Source: Lobosporangium transversale (Eukaryota; Mortierellomycota; Mortierellomycetes; Mortierellales; Mortierellaceae). From it: 64,000 bases of DNA. This document shows, one piece after another, positions 47,203 to 61,060 of this stretch (position 1 is its first letter; each line of letters opens with the position of its first letter). The notes beneath the pieces are model-generated. The model was not told the DNA's origin, made no database searches, and worked only from the letters and a program-made list of their open reading frames with translations. Location of the stretch: positions 620,001 to 684,000 of the forward strand of contig NW_019028988.1 in the NCBI RefSeq assembly GCF_002105155.1. Reading direction: 5' to 3'. The translations under genes and the position numbers were made by a program.

Positions 47203-50104
47203 CTACAACATGCCATCATCCAAGAGCGCACTGCGTACTCGATCACTTTCTTCTTGAAACCGTTGGATCCATGCTTCGCCTATCAGCTCAAGTTGTCGTA
47301 CTTGATCCTCTAGAACCGCACGGTGGAACTCCTCAACCGTCATTTTCAGCTCACTCTCTGTAAGACCACAAACGTGCGACAGCTTCATCCGACGTTCGTT
47401 TTCGGCCGGATCGGGATGGAAACGATGTGAACTAAGATCGGGGGGTTTGTCACTCCCTGAGCGTCTCTGCTGATCCTCATCCTTTACCTTTTTCCCCCCT
47501 TCCCCCTCATCTCCTTTTTCTACACTGTCAAGTCGCTGGCTAAAAGCTAAAGCCTTTTTGCTCTTATCCATTTTCTGCAGAGAATCGAGGGGAGATGATT
47601 GTGAAGTAACAATAAATGGATTCTCAGATGCCGGCTCTTGCAGCTCTGTTTTCGCCATAGATCTTTCCCTGCCAGTGCCTTTGCCAGTACTGCTTCCCCG
47701 TACTTCAAGGTCAGCAAGAGCGAGCAGATCTATAGTTTTCTTGGCAGGAGTCCTCACAAAGGGTGAGACTGCCCCTTGATTGTTACGACGGGACGCTGCG
47801 CCAATAGCAGAAATTACATTCGAGATGGGCAGAGGTGTTTTATGAGTCGGTGTGACTGGCACGGTAGATTCTTTCAAGAGATTTGCTGTAGTGTTCCGTA
47901 CAGGAGTTTGGATGGGACTATTATCGTTACTATTGGCGACCTCAAATTGTTGTGTTGAAAAACTCGTATCTTGACGTGCTTCCATAGCAGGCTCAGTCGC
48001 CTCTTCTGACACTGTTGCTGACACTGCTAGCTTTCGCCCTTTGTTCTGCGACCGTCTTAACTGCTTCATTTCTTCGTTTAATGCGTTCTCAGCCACAGCC
48101 AAGACTCCTGAACTATCGTTTTCATTCATCAGATTCTCCAGACGGTCGATCAGCCTCTGTTGCTTCACTGCTGGCGAGAATGGACTAGAACGATGTGTCT
48201 TTCTACCAGTGGAAAGCTTCGCGCGAGGTGACTGCAGAATGTCACCGCTCATGCCACCCACCATATCTTTGATTCTCTGCTTTGGCGTGAAGGTCAGTGC
48301 TGGTTGAACAAGGGATTCTCTAGCATTTGGGGTCGATGTTGAAAGCATACCATCCATATGCCATTTAGTGGGAGTGACAAATGGGCTAGTTGCGTACGTC
48401 TCCGCGCTTCCCCGACGATCTTCGTCTTCCCAACCTTCAAGGTCTATTGAAGAAGCTACTCTTTTATTAGGTGTGGCATGATCGACAATTACAACCCGAG
48501 CATTCACAATATCCTGCATGGAGACAGCCTGTCCTCGTTTTGGGGTTGAAGGTGGAGTTGAAGATAGACCCAGATTGTCTTTCATATGGTCGCTTACAAC
48601 GCTGCTTACATCTTGCGTTTCTGCCATATTAGCCATATCCTTGCCGTCAATATCGCTGTGCAAGGATGAGTTTGAAGGAACTGGCAAAATATCTTGCGCA
48701 TTACTAGGTGTCTCCTTGGCAACTGGTGTGGGCTCTGATACTTCTGCGGTTTCAGGAGCTCTGGTTGTCACTTGGTCCATCCGACTGTCTTTCACTACAC
48801 TATCAGTCGTGAGCGCCGGGGGCTCTGCGATAAGCAAATCCTCTGGCTCTACATCAATGTCCATTGTCATGTGAAGGGTGGAGCCTGTCGTTGGTGGCAA
48901 TGAAGATGCTACCCCTGTCGTTGTAGATAGTACCTCATCGTTAGTTAGTATTGGCGGTGTTGCCGGTGAAGGTGCTGGTGGCGTCCTGACTGTAACTGGC
49001 TCTGATGATATTCCTGACCCTGCTATTGGTGGTTGTTTATCCCTGTCATCATTTGGTTCGTCAGGTAGCTCGAATATTTCTATGAGAGTTTTTGTTGATT
49101 TCTTAGATGGTGATTTCAATAATGCTGCCGAGCGCAACACGCGCTTGGTGAGATGGGCCGAGGGTTTTTTTGACCTTGAAGCAACCTGGGTTGCCTTCTT
49201 GGACCTATTACGTTTTTTTGGTGCAGCGGTTGCAGCATCAGAAACGTCTAGTCCTTGGTCGTGAACCTTAGACAACTTTTGATTTTTATCCGGGCTTTGA
49301 CACTTTAGTTTCCGTTCCCACGGTGCTGTTTTAGATGGAGGAGATGATGTTTTAGCGGTTTTGTCCTCAATATCCTCAGTATTTGAAACATCTGGTCCTA
49401 TCTCGTCTTCCGGTCGAGCCCATTCGTTCTTCTTCTGAGATTCATCTGATTTCCCTTCTGAATCTATTTTAAACTGCTCTGTTTTTGCCAATCTACGTCG
49501 CTTTGGAATGACAACTGAGATACGTGATGAGACTGATTCCTGTGAGCTGGCCTCATTACTATATTCCCGTTGCCGCCTTTTCTGGGCCGACGCTGATGAG
49601 GACGATGAGGATTGTGACAATGATGGGCCAATCGTCTCCATTTCGGGCAATGATGTTGACGTTATATCCATGAGTGATACCCTAGGCCATACTGATTGTT
49701 GAAAATCCTCTGTTTGGCTCCGTTGCTTTTGTCTCCTAAAGATCTCTACTTCCTCATTGCCCTCCATTTCTTCTATAGGTGGCTTTCTGTTGGAAGAGCT
49801 CGTTTTCGGTCCTAAAGAGGCCTTGAATATATCAAACTCGACTGATCGTGGCTGAGACGGCAACCTCTCTTCCGAGCTTATTTTCTGTGTCGATGGCTTC
49901 AACACACTGTGCTTAGACTGAGATGATTCCCTGGATCGACAGTCATTGTTGTTCAATAAAGGTTTTGGTGGAGCAGATGAAGAAGACGCTCTTAACATAC
50001 GACTCACGCGTGTACTCTTTGGAACTTCTTGGTTCTCCTGTGATGCGCTTTGATTGCGTTGTGTACGCGATGGCACAAGCCCACTATGCTAAATTAAAGG
50101 AAGG

Positions 50105-50146
<42 letters not shown>

Positions 50147-51014
50147 TAAAAAAAATGAGTGCTGATAAAAAAAAGGGGGGAAAAAAAATCTCAAACATAA
50201 TCATCATTCCACAAGGTGAGACAGAGAGAGCTTACCTGCTCATTAGAGTGATGATAGTCCGTAGATGCGATATCCTTTTTCTTTGCTTTAGTTGCTTTGG
50301 CGGACGAGGCTTTTGTTGGTGCGGCGGCTCTAGTCGCAAAAAATGGACATGTTGGATTCCGTCTTTGATGCTCATGTATCGGGTCATCCTTAGCTTCCCA
50401 TCCATCCAGTCCCAAGTGACAATACGGACATTGTACATTATCATTTGAATCATCTGTAGGTGCATAGAAAAATCCAGCATTCGCCATCTACAGTAGACAT
50501 ATGTATAGAGAGAGAGAAAAAAAGGCATTTTATTGACTTCAAATAAGAGAGAGGTAATAGGCAATATTATAATCTTTCTTTTTTTTTTTTTTTTTTTTTT
50601 AGAATAAAATAAAATAACGTACCCGTCGAGTTGTTCCGTACCATCCTTTAACTTTCTCATAAGGCCACCATTTCCCAAAGGTCTCTAGTCTCGCTTTAGT
50701 CATCCTTTCGCCCTTTGGAAGCTCATTTTCATCATCCCAGCGGAATGGTAGCTCTCCCTCTTCGACCAGAGGGACAGATTTGACAATAGCCCAGCCACAC
50801 CATCTGGAATGATTCAGATGTTCTTCGTATGGATTGTCGGTTTCTACCCACCCATCCAGTGACTTTTCACAGAGAAAACATACAACGTTGTCAGGCGATG
50901 TCGAATATGGCTTCCAGTAAAATCCAGCGTCGGCAAGCTGGAATATTAGTTTATAATATTTACAGAGTGTTCCAGAAGGTGTTTAAAGAGAAGAGGAAGA
51001 AGAAAAGAAAAAGG

Positions 51015-51045
<31 letters not shown>

Positions 51046-51218
51046 GCATAACGTTTTAGTGCGATGCCTGGTCTTTTTAAAGGAGATCTCGATTTCATTA
51101 TTCAAGTAAGCATGCGGCCTCTTACTTTTGTAGGATTAGCATTACAATCATCATTTAGAAAAGGCCAAGTCCGCGTCCTATGCGTAAAAGATTTCAGCCT
51201 CGCATCTGCTGATTGCAT
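47203..51218 (-). CDS. Two-BIR Bir1/survivin-like protein
   Basis: Four exons (51218-51126, 50937-50623, 50487-50236, 50088-47203), all phase 0, give 1181 residues. BIR 1 spans exons 1-2 (RLKSFTHRTRTWPF, then ADAGFYW, CFLCEKSLDGW, EEHLNHSRWC). BIR 2 spans exons 2-3 (RLETFGKWWPY, ANAGFFYAP, CPYCHLGLDGW, EHQRRNPTC). Both have the Cys-Cys-His-Cys zinc ligands. About 900 residues of Ser/Pro/Lys-rich, probably phosphorylated sequence with many TP/SP sites follow. A conserved C-terminal helix (SELKMTVEEFHRAVLEDQV) ends the protein. This is the plan of fungal Bir1/Cut17, the survivin-like subunit of the chromosomal passenger complex that localises Aurora kinase and INCENP to centromeres. Introns carry very long A/T runs. 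The start at 51218 is the first in-frame ATG before BIR 1. An upstream noncoding exon is possible. Confidence 0.92.
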
Positions 51219-51952
51219 CCTGTCCTGTGTGTCCTTTGACAAGAAAAAAAAAAAAAAAAAAAAAAAATGCATCAGTGAATTAATCAACTATAGTTGGTAA
51301 GTGCTGTGCACTAACAAAAAGCACGTGATACTAGACTTGTGTATGCGGCTTGGACGTATTGGGAATACAAAATATTGGGATACGCGTGAGATGTTCTTTA
51401 GACTATTGGATCGGCCAAGAGGCCATGGATCATTAAGAATATTGTCAGAGTTATTATCCTGCAAGTCTGAAGACACCTTCAATCATTGAAAACTATACAG
51501 CAAAAAATTGCGTTGGCTATTCACTAATAATCCTGCTCTATGATTTTAGAATCAAAGCTCATAATATCGAACATTAAAATTATGTCAAGCAATAATAATG
51601 ACAACCCATCCTGGCCTTGAGTGGATGTAAGAGAGTGGACAGTCTTCCTATCCATTTGATGGAATCTACTCAACATGTTGGGCCTCAACATTGCCAGACA
51701 AAGCACCCCCTCAAGTGTCCGAGTTCTTGATCTGTGGTCATCAATGGAATATACATGGGGCCATAAGATAAACAAAAGGAAGAAAAGGTTTTTATTATGG
51801 TCCAAAAAAAAAAGTAACGACATAACTCTAGTATATAAAAAGGCATATAAAATGACAGTTCGTTTCCTCAGCTTTGCTTCGAACACACTATTAAAGAACT
51901 GATGGCGATCAAACAATAGCTGCTAAAGAGCGTGGCAAACACACCAATCTTG

Positions 51953-51984
<32 letters not shown>

Positions 51985-52414
51985 ATGGAGCACGGATAGC
52001 AAAGTAAGGAAATGAAATATAATCAGTATTAGAAAGAGAGTAAGTATTAGATAAAAACCCAACGGAAAAAAGGATACGAGTTGAGTAAAATGAAGCAGGT
52101 CCTCCCCCCCCCCCTTTTTTTTTTCTTTTTCTTTTTGGCTTTGCAATGTCCGAACTGATACTTAGGACAGAATGCATTCATTAGCACAATTACAAATAAA
52201 TAAGCGGATATGTTAGATCTGTTTCTTGAAAATTCCTAGGGCGGCAGCAGTCGGTCATGGATTGCCATGAAGGCACCCTCTAAAGTTCTAGAAAATTCAG
52301 CTGCAGGCGCTGTTTGCTGTATTTGCTGCTGAATGGATGATGTGTTTATTGAAACCTTGAATTTTTGCTCACAGGGTTCATTTGTAATATCCGATTGTCC
52401 TCTTCAGCTGACAC

Positions 52415-52445
<31 letters not shown>

Positions 52446-54000
52446 CGTAAAAAGATCAATCACGGACCCAGGTAGAGGAACAGAAAAAAAGGAAAAAAAA
52501 AAAAAAAAAAAAAATAGGGAAGTAAGAGATCGGATGGAGCGAACGAAAAAACAAGCATAGTTTAGCAACCCTGGCAAAAGACAAGTCATCTGGTTTTTCA
52601 TTCGTCCATTTGTTTTTTGACTATCCTAATATTTACAAGTGCGGTTGTATGCATGGTTTACCACTGCCTCGCTCACCTTGAGTACTGCATCATTCCCTTT
52701 ACTCCAATCAGAATTGACAACTGTCGTAGAAAAAAAAACTTTTCCCGTGACAATGGATAACTTGTCATCCAGCAATCATGCAAAGTCTATCTGCAGCACC
52801 GCCGCATAATAACTATTTAAATCAAGTTTTTATTTTTTTCATTTTTTTTTTTTTTTTTTTTTTTTTTACGTGTCTCAATGCGCGTTGGAAAGGATACATC
52901 CAAGGCGTATCCTAATCTCCCACGTCTGTAAAAACAATGGACTGAGCTTGTTGCTTTCTTTTCTTTATCGACTAAGGAGAGAGAATTGGCGGTTCATGCT
53001 GCGACAGATCAGGTCTTCGAGACCAAGACACGACTTTATTCTTTTCTTTTTTTTTTTTTTTTTTTTGCTGTGCAGAACACAACTTTTATGCTTTTGTTTG
53101 TTGCAGGATAACCTCACACTATCTTACTCATTAACGCACAGATGAAGGAAGAAAAAAAACAGGAAGGACCGAGAAACGAACGGAGCTGTGTTCCCCGGCG
53201 GGAACAGTAAAACAACAACAACAACAAAAAAGGCATCCATTAATTGAAACCAAGTATGATGCATGTTTACGAAAGATAATTTTTTTTTTTTAATCAATGG
53301 ATGGATGCAATGAGAACATCTTCATAGTCTCATAACCTCAAGCTTGGAATCTATTGGTTCATCCAATCTTTGTATCTTACTCTTACTCTTCGCTTCGATA
53401 AACCATAAGCCAAAGCATTAGCACTAACATTCATTCAAGAGCATTAAGCTCTCTATGACCGAACATTGTTGATCATAACTATTTTCAGACAAACAAAAAC
53501 AAAAGAGTTCATCACTGTGCTCATACGTTGCGTTAGGGGTGCGCCTGTAATCACCTTGATTGCAGATTATAAATTTATTATTATTATTTTTTTATGCTGA
53601 CATTACAAGTTTCTTGTTTAAAAAGCCAGAAAGAACTGTTTTGCTAAGCAACTCTTGTTTTTTTGTTTTCTTTTTCTTTTTTTTCTTTCATTCTGCCAAA
53701 GTCTTTCTTGACCCTTGACTCTTTAACCCCAAGAAAATATCACCCTTTTACTTTTTTTTTTTTTTTTTTTTTTTTGTATTTGTTTTTGCAAACCTGTCCA
53801 CAACCAAGTAAGAAAAAAGAAAAAAGAAAAAGTAAAAAAAAAAAAAAAAAAAAAAAACATATCGCACTGTTGTTCATTTGTTCATTGGAGCGATTTCAAG
53901 TTTCTGTCACCTTGAATAACACAAGTTCCATACAGCTCCACACCAAATCTTCACTTTTTGACATTTCTTTTTTTATCTCTTTACTTTTTTTTATTTTTTT

Positions 54001-54042
54001 TTTCCTTTCCTTTCCTTTCCTTTCCTTTCCTTTCCTTTCCTT
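54001..54042. repeat. (TTTCC)n pentanucleotide repeat
   Basis: About eight tandem TTTCC units in a pyrimidine-rich tract. Confidence 0.95.
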
Positions 54043-54120
54043 CCTTCAATTGTTCTTTCTACTATTTTTTTTTTTTTTTTTTTTTTCTTACACAGCTTTT
54101 CTATCTATCAACAGACACGT

Positions 54121-54151
<31 letters not shown>

Positions 54152-54318
54152 GTTTCTTAGTATACATAGGACTTTTCTTTTTGATATCAAAGACATTTCC
54201 CCCTTCCCTTTTCTCCAAAGTTCTGATCCTTGCAAGCAAGTGGGCAAATCAGGTAAGTTATACAATACATTATGTCTTTGCTCTTCCCCTTATCACGTAT
54301 CTTTTGACATGATAACCT

Positions 54319-54357
<39 letters not shown>

Positions 54358-54420
54358 AATAACGAATAGCTGGCGCGTATCTGTACATGGAATCAAACCA
54401 CATCACATCATCTTTTTTTT

Positions 54421-54428
54421 TATTTTTA

Positions 54429-54459
<31 letters not shown>

Positions 54460-54475
54460 TTTATTTTTATTTTTA
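54421..54475. repeat. (TTTTTA)n-type tandem repeat
   Basis: About nine TATTTT-like units, followed by a T run and (ATT)n. Confidence 0.95.
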
Positions 54476-55766
54476 CTTTTTTTTTTTTTTATTATTATTA
54501 TTATTTTTATTTTACAATGACACGTTTTTTGGATACAAATAGTGTCAAGCACTGTTGTCGCGAACATCAAACTATGTGATTGCAAATGCAGGGGAGATAC
54601 GAGAAAGCTTGGAAGAGGAGAAAGGGGAGGGGGAGAGTTGAGCAGAGTAGAGAGTGATGTAATGCGCACATTAATAGACAAAAAGTCGTGTGTAGACAGA
54701 GATAGTCCCGTTTTTGTTTGTGCGTACATGCGTAATGCGCGTTGAGGTGAAAAGTCAGATCACAGAGGATCTGAAAATTAGCACAGGCAAACACAAGCAA
54801 AAAAGATCAGATTCCTACTGATGGGCATTTCTTTATTTGTATCACTCCAAAAAAAAAAAAAAAAAAAATAAAGACGCGTCTTTATTTTTTTTTTTTTTTT
54901 TTTTTTTTTGGTCCGGGACCCCACACGACCCTCACGACCCCACACGACCCTTACCCATCCCATCCCATCCCATCCTCCTTCTCTCCTATACCTCTCCCCT
55001 TTACACCCAAGTAAAACTGTTTATGCAGTCCCACCTGTCAGTTTCTCTAGTTTCAGAGTGCTCATTTGATGATTTACGAGTCTTGCATTTAATTTTTATT
55101 ACTCCAAAGACGCTTTTCATTCGACAGCCCCCAATTCTCTTATGCTTATTTCGCTTATTTCATGGGACTATTTTGCCTTGTTTGGTTTGACACATTAAAG
55201 AAATTGAGCTAAAGTGTACACAGAGATGGTTCATAATAATTGTTTTATGGATCCTTCCTGGTGTCACCGTCCTAAACCCAGAAGATGGGTTCAATTTCTC
55301 TGTCCAACATTAGACTCCAACATGATCTATAGTATATAACTATAATATACATGTATGTAGTATACATGGGTTCTCCCTTAATCTCAGTCTTTATAACTTG
55401 CTTTTATTAACCTATTCGTCTTTTTTTACTTTGTTTTGTTTTGTTTTTTGCTTTCGCGCCATTTTATAAATTTTTTTTTTTTTTTTCTTCATTTCCCCGA
55501 TCTCTGCCACGTTTTTTTACTTTTACCTTTACTTTTGCTTTTTAGTTTTTGCCTAATCTATTTGTCATTAATCGCAATATTTTAATATATATTTTATCTG
55601 AGCCTGGCTCAGTTATGTCGGTAACCAATGGGGGGTTTTTTTTATTTGGAAGACTGAAGTAGAAAGGAAAAGGAAAAAGGAAAAAGGAAAAAAAGAGCTG
55701 AAAGAAGTTTATCGACAAGTTCCGTGTCTGCATAATGTTTCCTTTTCTGATCAACGAGCGAACAAA

Positions 55767-55800
<34 letters not shown>

Positions 55801-57751
55801 TTATGAATCTTGAGATGAATTGCTCAGATATTGAGGATATTGAGGATATTGAGACCAATGATATCCTTGTAGTCAATGATCGAAAGGATACATTTATATT
55901 ATACTTTTTTTCTTTCTTTCTTTTCTTTTCTTCTTATACTGCGAATGAGTAGAGTTGAAACTACGGTGAAGGATTTTATTTGTGTTGTTACTGTTATTAA
56001 TGCCCTTTTTTATTATATATATATATTATTACTATTCACCCCCTGTGTTTTTTTATTATACTTTTGCATATGAGTGTGATTATGATTATATGAATATACA
56101 GCAATATCTGTATCCACATCTTGGCTCCGCACCCCGACAAGAATAGGGGTCAGAAAGACGGGATTCAATATTAGGAGCGATATACAAAAGTCAGGGTATA
56201 TATCGCAGTAATATATATTACATATATACATTGTTGTTGTTTTGGGGAAAAGAAAAGGGAAAAAAAAAGCATACAGTGCATGATGGTGATTATGATTATG
56301 GCGATTTTTTTTTTTTTTTTTTTTTTTGCTGTTGGAACGGACCATGTTGCTCCTTTGCATGGCATGCATGGAACAAAACAATAAGAAAGGGAGAAAAGGG
56401 AAAATAGAACCATCGTGCATGCAACACACATTGCGCATGGGTGTGAGAACAAACCTTGTTCTCTGCTCACTTTTATTTTATTTTTTTTATTTTCAAATGG
56501 TGTGCATAGGGGGAGGTAAGGACAACTTTCAGTTGCAGGACAGACATGATCTTTGGTCCTTGTGCAGTGCAAATCTACAAATCTGAAAACATTCACAAGC
56601 ATTTTTTTTATTTTTTTTTATTTTTTTTTATATCGGTCTTCTTCTCCTGTCCACTCCCACTTTTTTTTTTTTTTTATCTTTTTTGTTTTTTTCTTACTAG
56701 GACCAGACCAACTCAAAGTGGGACAAACTTTTTTCATCTTACAAAACAATAGCCTACAAACTATTAGGCATATATTGCACCTTATTGTTGGGTGCCAATT
56801 GCGCCAACTAACAACTACAACTATTGCATTGATACCTTTTTAATCTTTTTTACTACAGATGGAAAGTGGAGCTTTATTTGATTCGTTGATTTAATATCCT
56901 ACAAGTGCCCCTAATTACCAAATAGAACGATAAGCCATTTTCCTTTTTGTAGTCATTTCCTATTGAGAAAGGTGTAGCAATTTCTCCTTGGCCCGATAGG
57001 TTCAATTGTTCAAAGGGTTTCCTGAAAGTGGTTGTATTGTTTGTCTCCACTTTGTTTGTCGCACCAGGAAAGATTCAGTATATTCGTCCCTTGATTTATG
57101 CAGAGGTCTGGTCGATTTCAGATATAAAAAGTGATCAATTCGCGTCTTTTCTTTTTTTTTTTTTTTTGAACTTTTTTAATCCCATTGACACATTTATCAT
57201 CACTTTGCATAAAAAAGAGTTTATCAACTCTTATCCTTTCACCCTCTTATTTACAATCAGAATTTTTTTTTTTCTTTTTCTTTTCTTTTTTTTTTTTCTT
57301 ATCTTATCCTCGTCTTGCGTGTTGAACTACTTTTATTCCTCTTCTTATTTTTATGACAGCACCACTAGGTGAGTTTTATTTTTATTTCACCTTCGTCATT
57401 GAGATCAGTTGTAATAATACATTTGTGTATGTGTTTGTGAATGTGTGTGTGTGTTGTGTATACAATTTTTTTTTTTTTTTTTCTCCTCCGCCCAACGTCA
57501 ATGAAGAAATGTTAATGTGCACATTCTCATTCGCATACGCGTGTTTCATTGACATCGTCAGAATTATTTTATAATCATCATTCCAAACCATTAAGCATCA
57601 TTTGTTTTTCAACAGAGCAGAGCAAACAACGAAATCATTACGACAACCATTGATTGAATACTTTTTAACAGGATTGGATATATTTTCTAGTCTTTTCTTT
57701 TTTTATTTTTGGGTCCCCTGTCGTTTGATTGTCATTGATATTCATTCCCAG

Positions 57752-57784
<33 letters not shown>

Positions 57785-58468
57785 CAAAAGAGAGGACACT
57801 CCAATCGAGGCCACCGTTTTTTTTTTTTTTTTTTTTTTTTTTCGGAAGCCTGATTGATGGAATGGACGGATTTAAAAAAAAAAAAATTTGACCGATTTAC
57901 CACCATTGGCATTGGCTTTACAATCAAATCATTATTATTCTTTGCTTTACTACAACTTGCTGTTGGTATCTGAATGTTTTTTATTTCTTACTTCTTTCTT
58001 TCTTTCTTCCTTTCTTCCCCCCACCCTCTCCTACATGTTCTCCCCCTGTATCCCTTCTTCCCTCTTATAAATATGGGTATGTTCTTCACTTCTTGATTTC
58101 TGCTCCATCCCTCTCCACCTCTTTTTATTTCTTTAATTCGCCGCATCACTGTCCCTGGATTGTTATTGGTCTTCTTATGGGTCAATTAATGCAACACTTA
58201 GTCCATTCTCTCTGTTCACAATTCCAGCAATCCTCCACACCCACACTGCTCTATTCTGCTCTGCTTTGTTCTTTTGCACCACACTGCTCTTCAATAGTAC
58301 GCCGCTATTTTATTCGTGGTTTTCTTTTTCTTTGCTTCCTTCTTTCTTTCTCTTTATAAATCTCAATCTTCTTCCTTCCTCTGTCCTCTTCATCTAACCT
58401 TTTCCCTTCTTTTTCTCTCTTCTCACCTTTTCATTTCCATCTCCACTCCACTCCATCCCCTGTCCTTC

Positions 58469-58499
<31 letters not shown>

Positions 58500-58573
58500 T
58501 CTCTTTCTCTCCCTCTCTTCTCCCTTCCTTTCGGCCATACATCTTTTACGATCTGTTGTCAGCCCTAGATATC

Positions 58574-59158
58574 ATGAGCACCACCACTTTCACAAACAGC
58601 TCCTCAAGCACCTTTCCTCCATCCACATTCTCCATCATAGCCCTCAGAACACTAGAGACCCTAGAGAACGTGGTCATGGCCCCCTTGCCTCAGGGTCCTC
58701 TCTCAGCCAATGCCCGTGCTCAGCTTCAACAAGAGCTGGAACAGATCCGCAACAGGACTGCAGAGTTCCAGCAAGCCTACAATGCTGCACATGCCTCCAT
58801 CCCAGGCTATCAACAACTAGTCTTGACTACTCACGCACAGGTCGCTGCAGCAAAGCAGGCTGTCCTACAGGCCAAAGGAATCACCACATCCTCGGCCTCC
58901 TCATCCGGCGCCAGTTCCGGCTCAAATTCCAATGCATCCTCTCCTCCCTCACCCTCACCGCTCTCCAACAGCAAACCAGGAATCCAGTCCGAGTCGAACC
59001 TGAAGCGACTGGAGCAGGAACATGTAGACCTTGGCCTAAAATTGTCCCAAGTCTTGAGAGACAAAGCCGAGGCTGAAGAGACCAAGAAAAGATTGAGTGA
59101 TTATATTGCTCGTGCAAAATCAAGGATTAAGGAAATCGAGCGGAGGCTTCAGGAATAA
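58574..59158 (+). CDS. Coiled-coil protein of unknown function
   Basis: A single exon of 194 residues. The first 28 residues are Ser/Thr-rich, followed by a helical region (about 28-105) with ALRTLETLENVVMAPLPQGPL, QLQQELEQIRNRTAEFQQAY and a proline-glycine break (ASIPGYQQ). A Ser/Pro linker (about 106-140) then leads to a C-terminal coiled coil (LKRLEQEHVDLGLKL to RIKEIERRLQE). The pattern of two helices with an IPG turn resembles small Mediator subunits such as Med9, but similarity is too weak to name it. The ATG at 58574 follows a long CT-rich leader. A T/A-rich 3' region begins at once after the stop. Confidence 0.65.
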   Translation: MSTTTFTNSSSSTFPPSTFSIIALRTLETLENVVMAPLPQGPLSANARAQLQQELEQIRNRTAEFQQAYNAAHASIPGYQQLVLTTHAQVAAAKQAVLQAKGITTSSASSSGASSGSNSNASSPPSPSPLSNSKPGIQSESNLKRLEQEHVDLGLKLSQVLRDKAEAEETKKRLSDYIARAKSRIKEIERRLQE

Positions 59159-59218
59159 GACAAAAAAAAAAAAAAAAAAAAAAGTTGTGAAGAGAATGAA
59201 CTGCTTTTTTTTTTTTTT

Positions 59219-59250
<32 letters not shown>

Positions 59251-60194
59251 TTTCTTTTCTCTCTTTCTTTCTTGAACCCATCACAAATATAACAGAGGAC
59301 AATCGAGCCAACTATCACAACAACAACAGCAAATTTTTTTTTTTTTCTAAAGAACATGCCAAACTTTTTTTTTTTTTTTTTTTTTTAATACTATTCCACA
59401 CCAACAAACACGACCCGTGGCGCAGCGATGGGATTAGGGCACATTCTTGCCACTTCTAAAAAAGGGCAATGATCTTTCCCTCCTCAGCAAGCAAACAGCA
59501 GGCAACAAGGCCTTCAACTTGTCATCTCAATGAGTCATAGCCCGGTTCCATGCGGATTGTTCAATTGGCTTATGAACAAGTGTTGTCTGTGTCTGTCTTC
59601 CCTAATTGTTGTCGTGTGCATTTCCCTGTTTCAGGGCTCAACTTCTTCTTTTTCTCTTAATGTTTCTTTAACAATGTATTTTTTCCTTCTCTGCTCTTCG
59701 TCCATGTATTCCACATTTTTCTTTTTTTCTTTCACAAATCATCACATGCTCATTCACGGAGTCAAAGGCGCAACACACGGGCACTGACACGCATAAAAAA
59801 AAAAAGCGTTTGTCAATCAATGCTTCCGGTCAGAACACAAATTAAAAGACTCCCATCATCCCAGTCTTTTTCTTTTCCTTTTCTTGTGCCAAGAGCCCCT
59901 GGATTTGAACCCATCATATCGATCACCAATTTTCATGTTTTTTTTTTATTTTATTTTATTTTTTTTTTCCTCTGTACAAATCTTTCTCTTTCTCTTTCTT
60001 TTTCTTTCAATATCATTTTTATCAAACACTAATAGTTTACAAGGCATAATCGAGATCTTAGCAAGCAATCTAAAAAAAAAAAAAAATCAAAAAAAAAAAT
60101 CCATAGTTCATGTAATAATAAAAAATAAAAAAATTAAAAAAAAAATTAAAAAAAAAAAAAAAAAAACTATAGGTGTATAATTGGTTCTTCTTTC

Positions 60195-60230
<36 letters not shown>

Positions 60231-60232
60231 GT

Positions 60233-60265
<33 letters not shown>

Positions 60266-61025
60266 GAAAAAAGGGTATCTAGAGATGGGATCTTATTGGT
60301 GCAAGGGCGAAGCAGTTTTTGGACTTTGCCCTTGTGTAAAAAAAAAAAAAAATTCCTGGTAATACATAATACCGTTGTTTCATCCACATTTGGCAAAGCG
60401 TGGATTTTCTATAGAAATATATATTTTTTTGCTTTACTTTACTTTACTTTACTTTACTTTACTTTACTTTACATTGCTTTTCATTATATTGCCTTACTTT
60501 ACTTTACTGCTGTTGTTGTTTAACAATGCAAATCTCGTTCCAACCAAGGTGGTCTAGAGTTTTTCTTTCGAGACTACTGTAGATTCAATCAGAGCTTGTA
60601 AGATTGTAGCCGTCTACTGGAAAGTGAGCGAGCGAGCGAGCGAGTTGTGCATTATTTTTTTTTCTTTGTGATCACATCAATTTTTTTTTTTTTTTTTTTT
60701 TTTCAGAGAGTATTGTTTAAACATTGATCATGGATCGATCTATCTATAATGGATCTATAATGAACAATATATTTATTAATCAATCAGCTGCTAAAAATAA
60801 CAGCATTAACATCTAAATATCGATTTTGAAGCTCCTTATTGAGGCTATGTCATGTGATAAAGCTAACACTTATAGAACATATCTTGTATTATGTATATAT
60901 ATAGTATATAATTATATATATACAATTATATATTATTATTTTGATTTTTAGGGCGATACGCGAATAATAAATCACTTATTCAAAGTGACCAACCTGCGCT
61001 TTTTCAAGAAACAAAAAAGTTGTAT

Positions 61026-61060
<35 letters not shown>

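Larger units (their letters stand above)
51219..58573. other. 7.4 kb gene-poor, homopolymer-rich region
   Basis: No supported protein gene. It holds a very high density of A/T runs of 15-35 bases and long pyrimidine-rich stretches (about 53660-54180, 57240-57350, 58000-58550). There are good isolated splice signals: CAG|GTAAGT near 54252 and CTAG|GTGAGT near 57368, the latter with a matching acceptor TTTTTCAACAG near 57616. These may mark spliced leaders or noncoding transcripts. A GCACGTGA E-box-like site lies near 51321, upstream of the Bir1-like gene. The last few hundred bases are the pyrimidine-rich leader of the next gene. Confidence 0.5.

Noticed and set aside
53663-54362. Long Phe/Ser/Leu frames in the 53.6-54.4 kb region
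   Set aside because: Produced by T-rich tracts without stops. They have no protein-like composition.
59411-59470. GTGGCGCAGCGATGG, resembling a tRNA A box
   Set aside because: No B box or cloverleaf follows.
59885-59935. GGATTTGAACCC, resembling a tRNA B box on the minus strand
   Set aside because: The T-arm does not pair and no acceptor stem or A box sits at the right distance.
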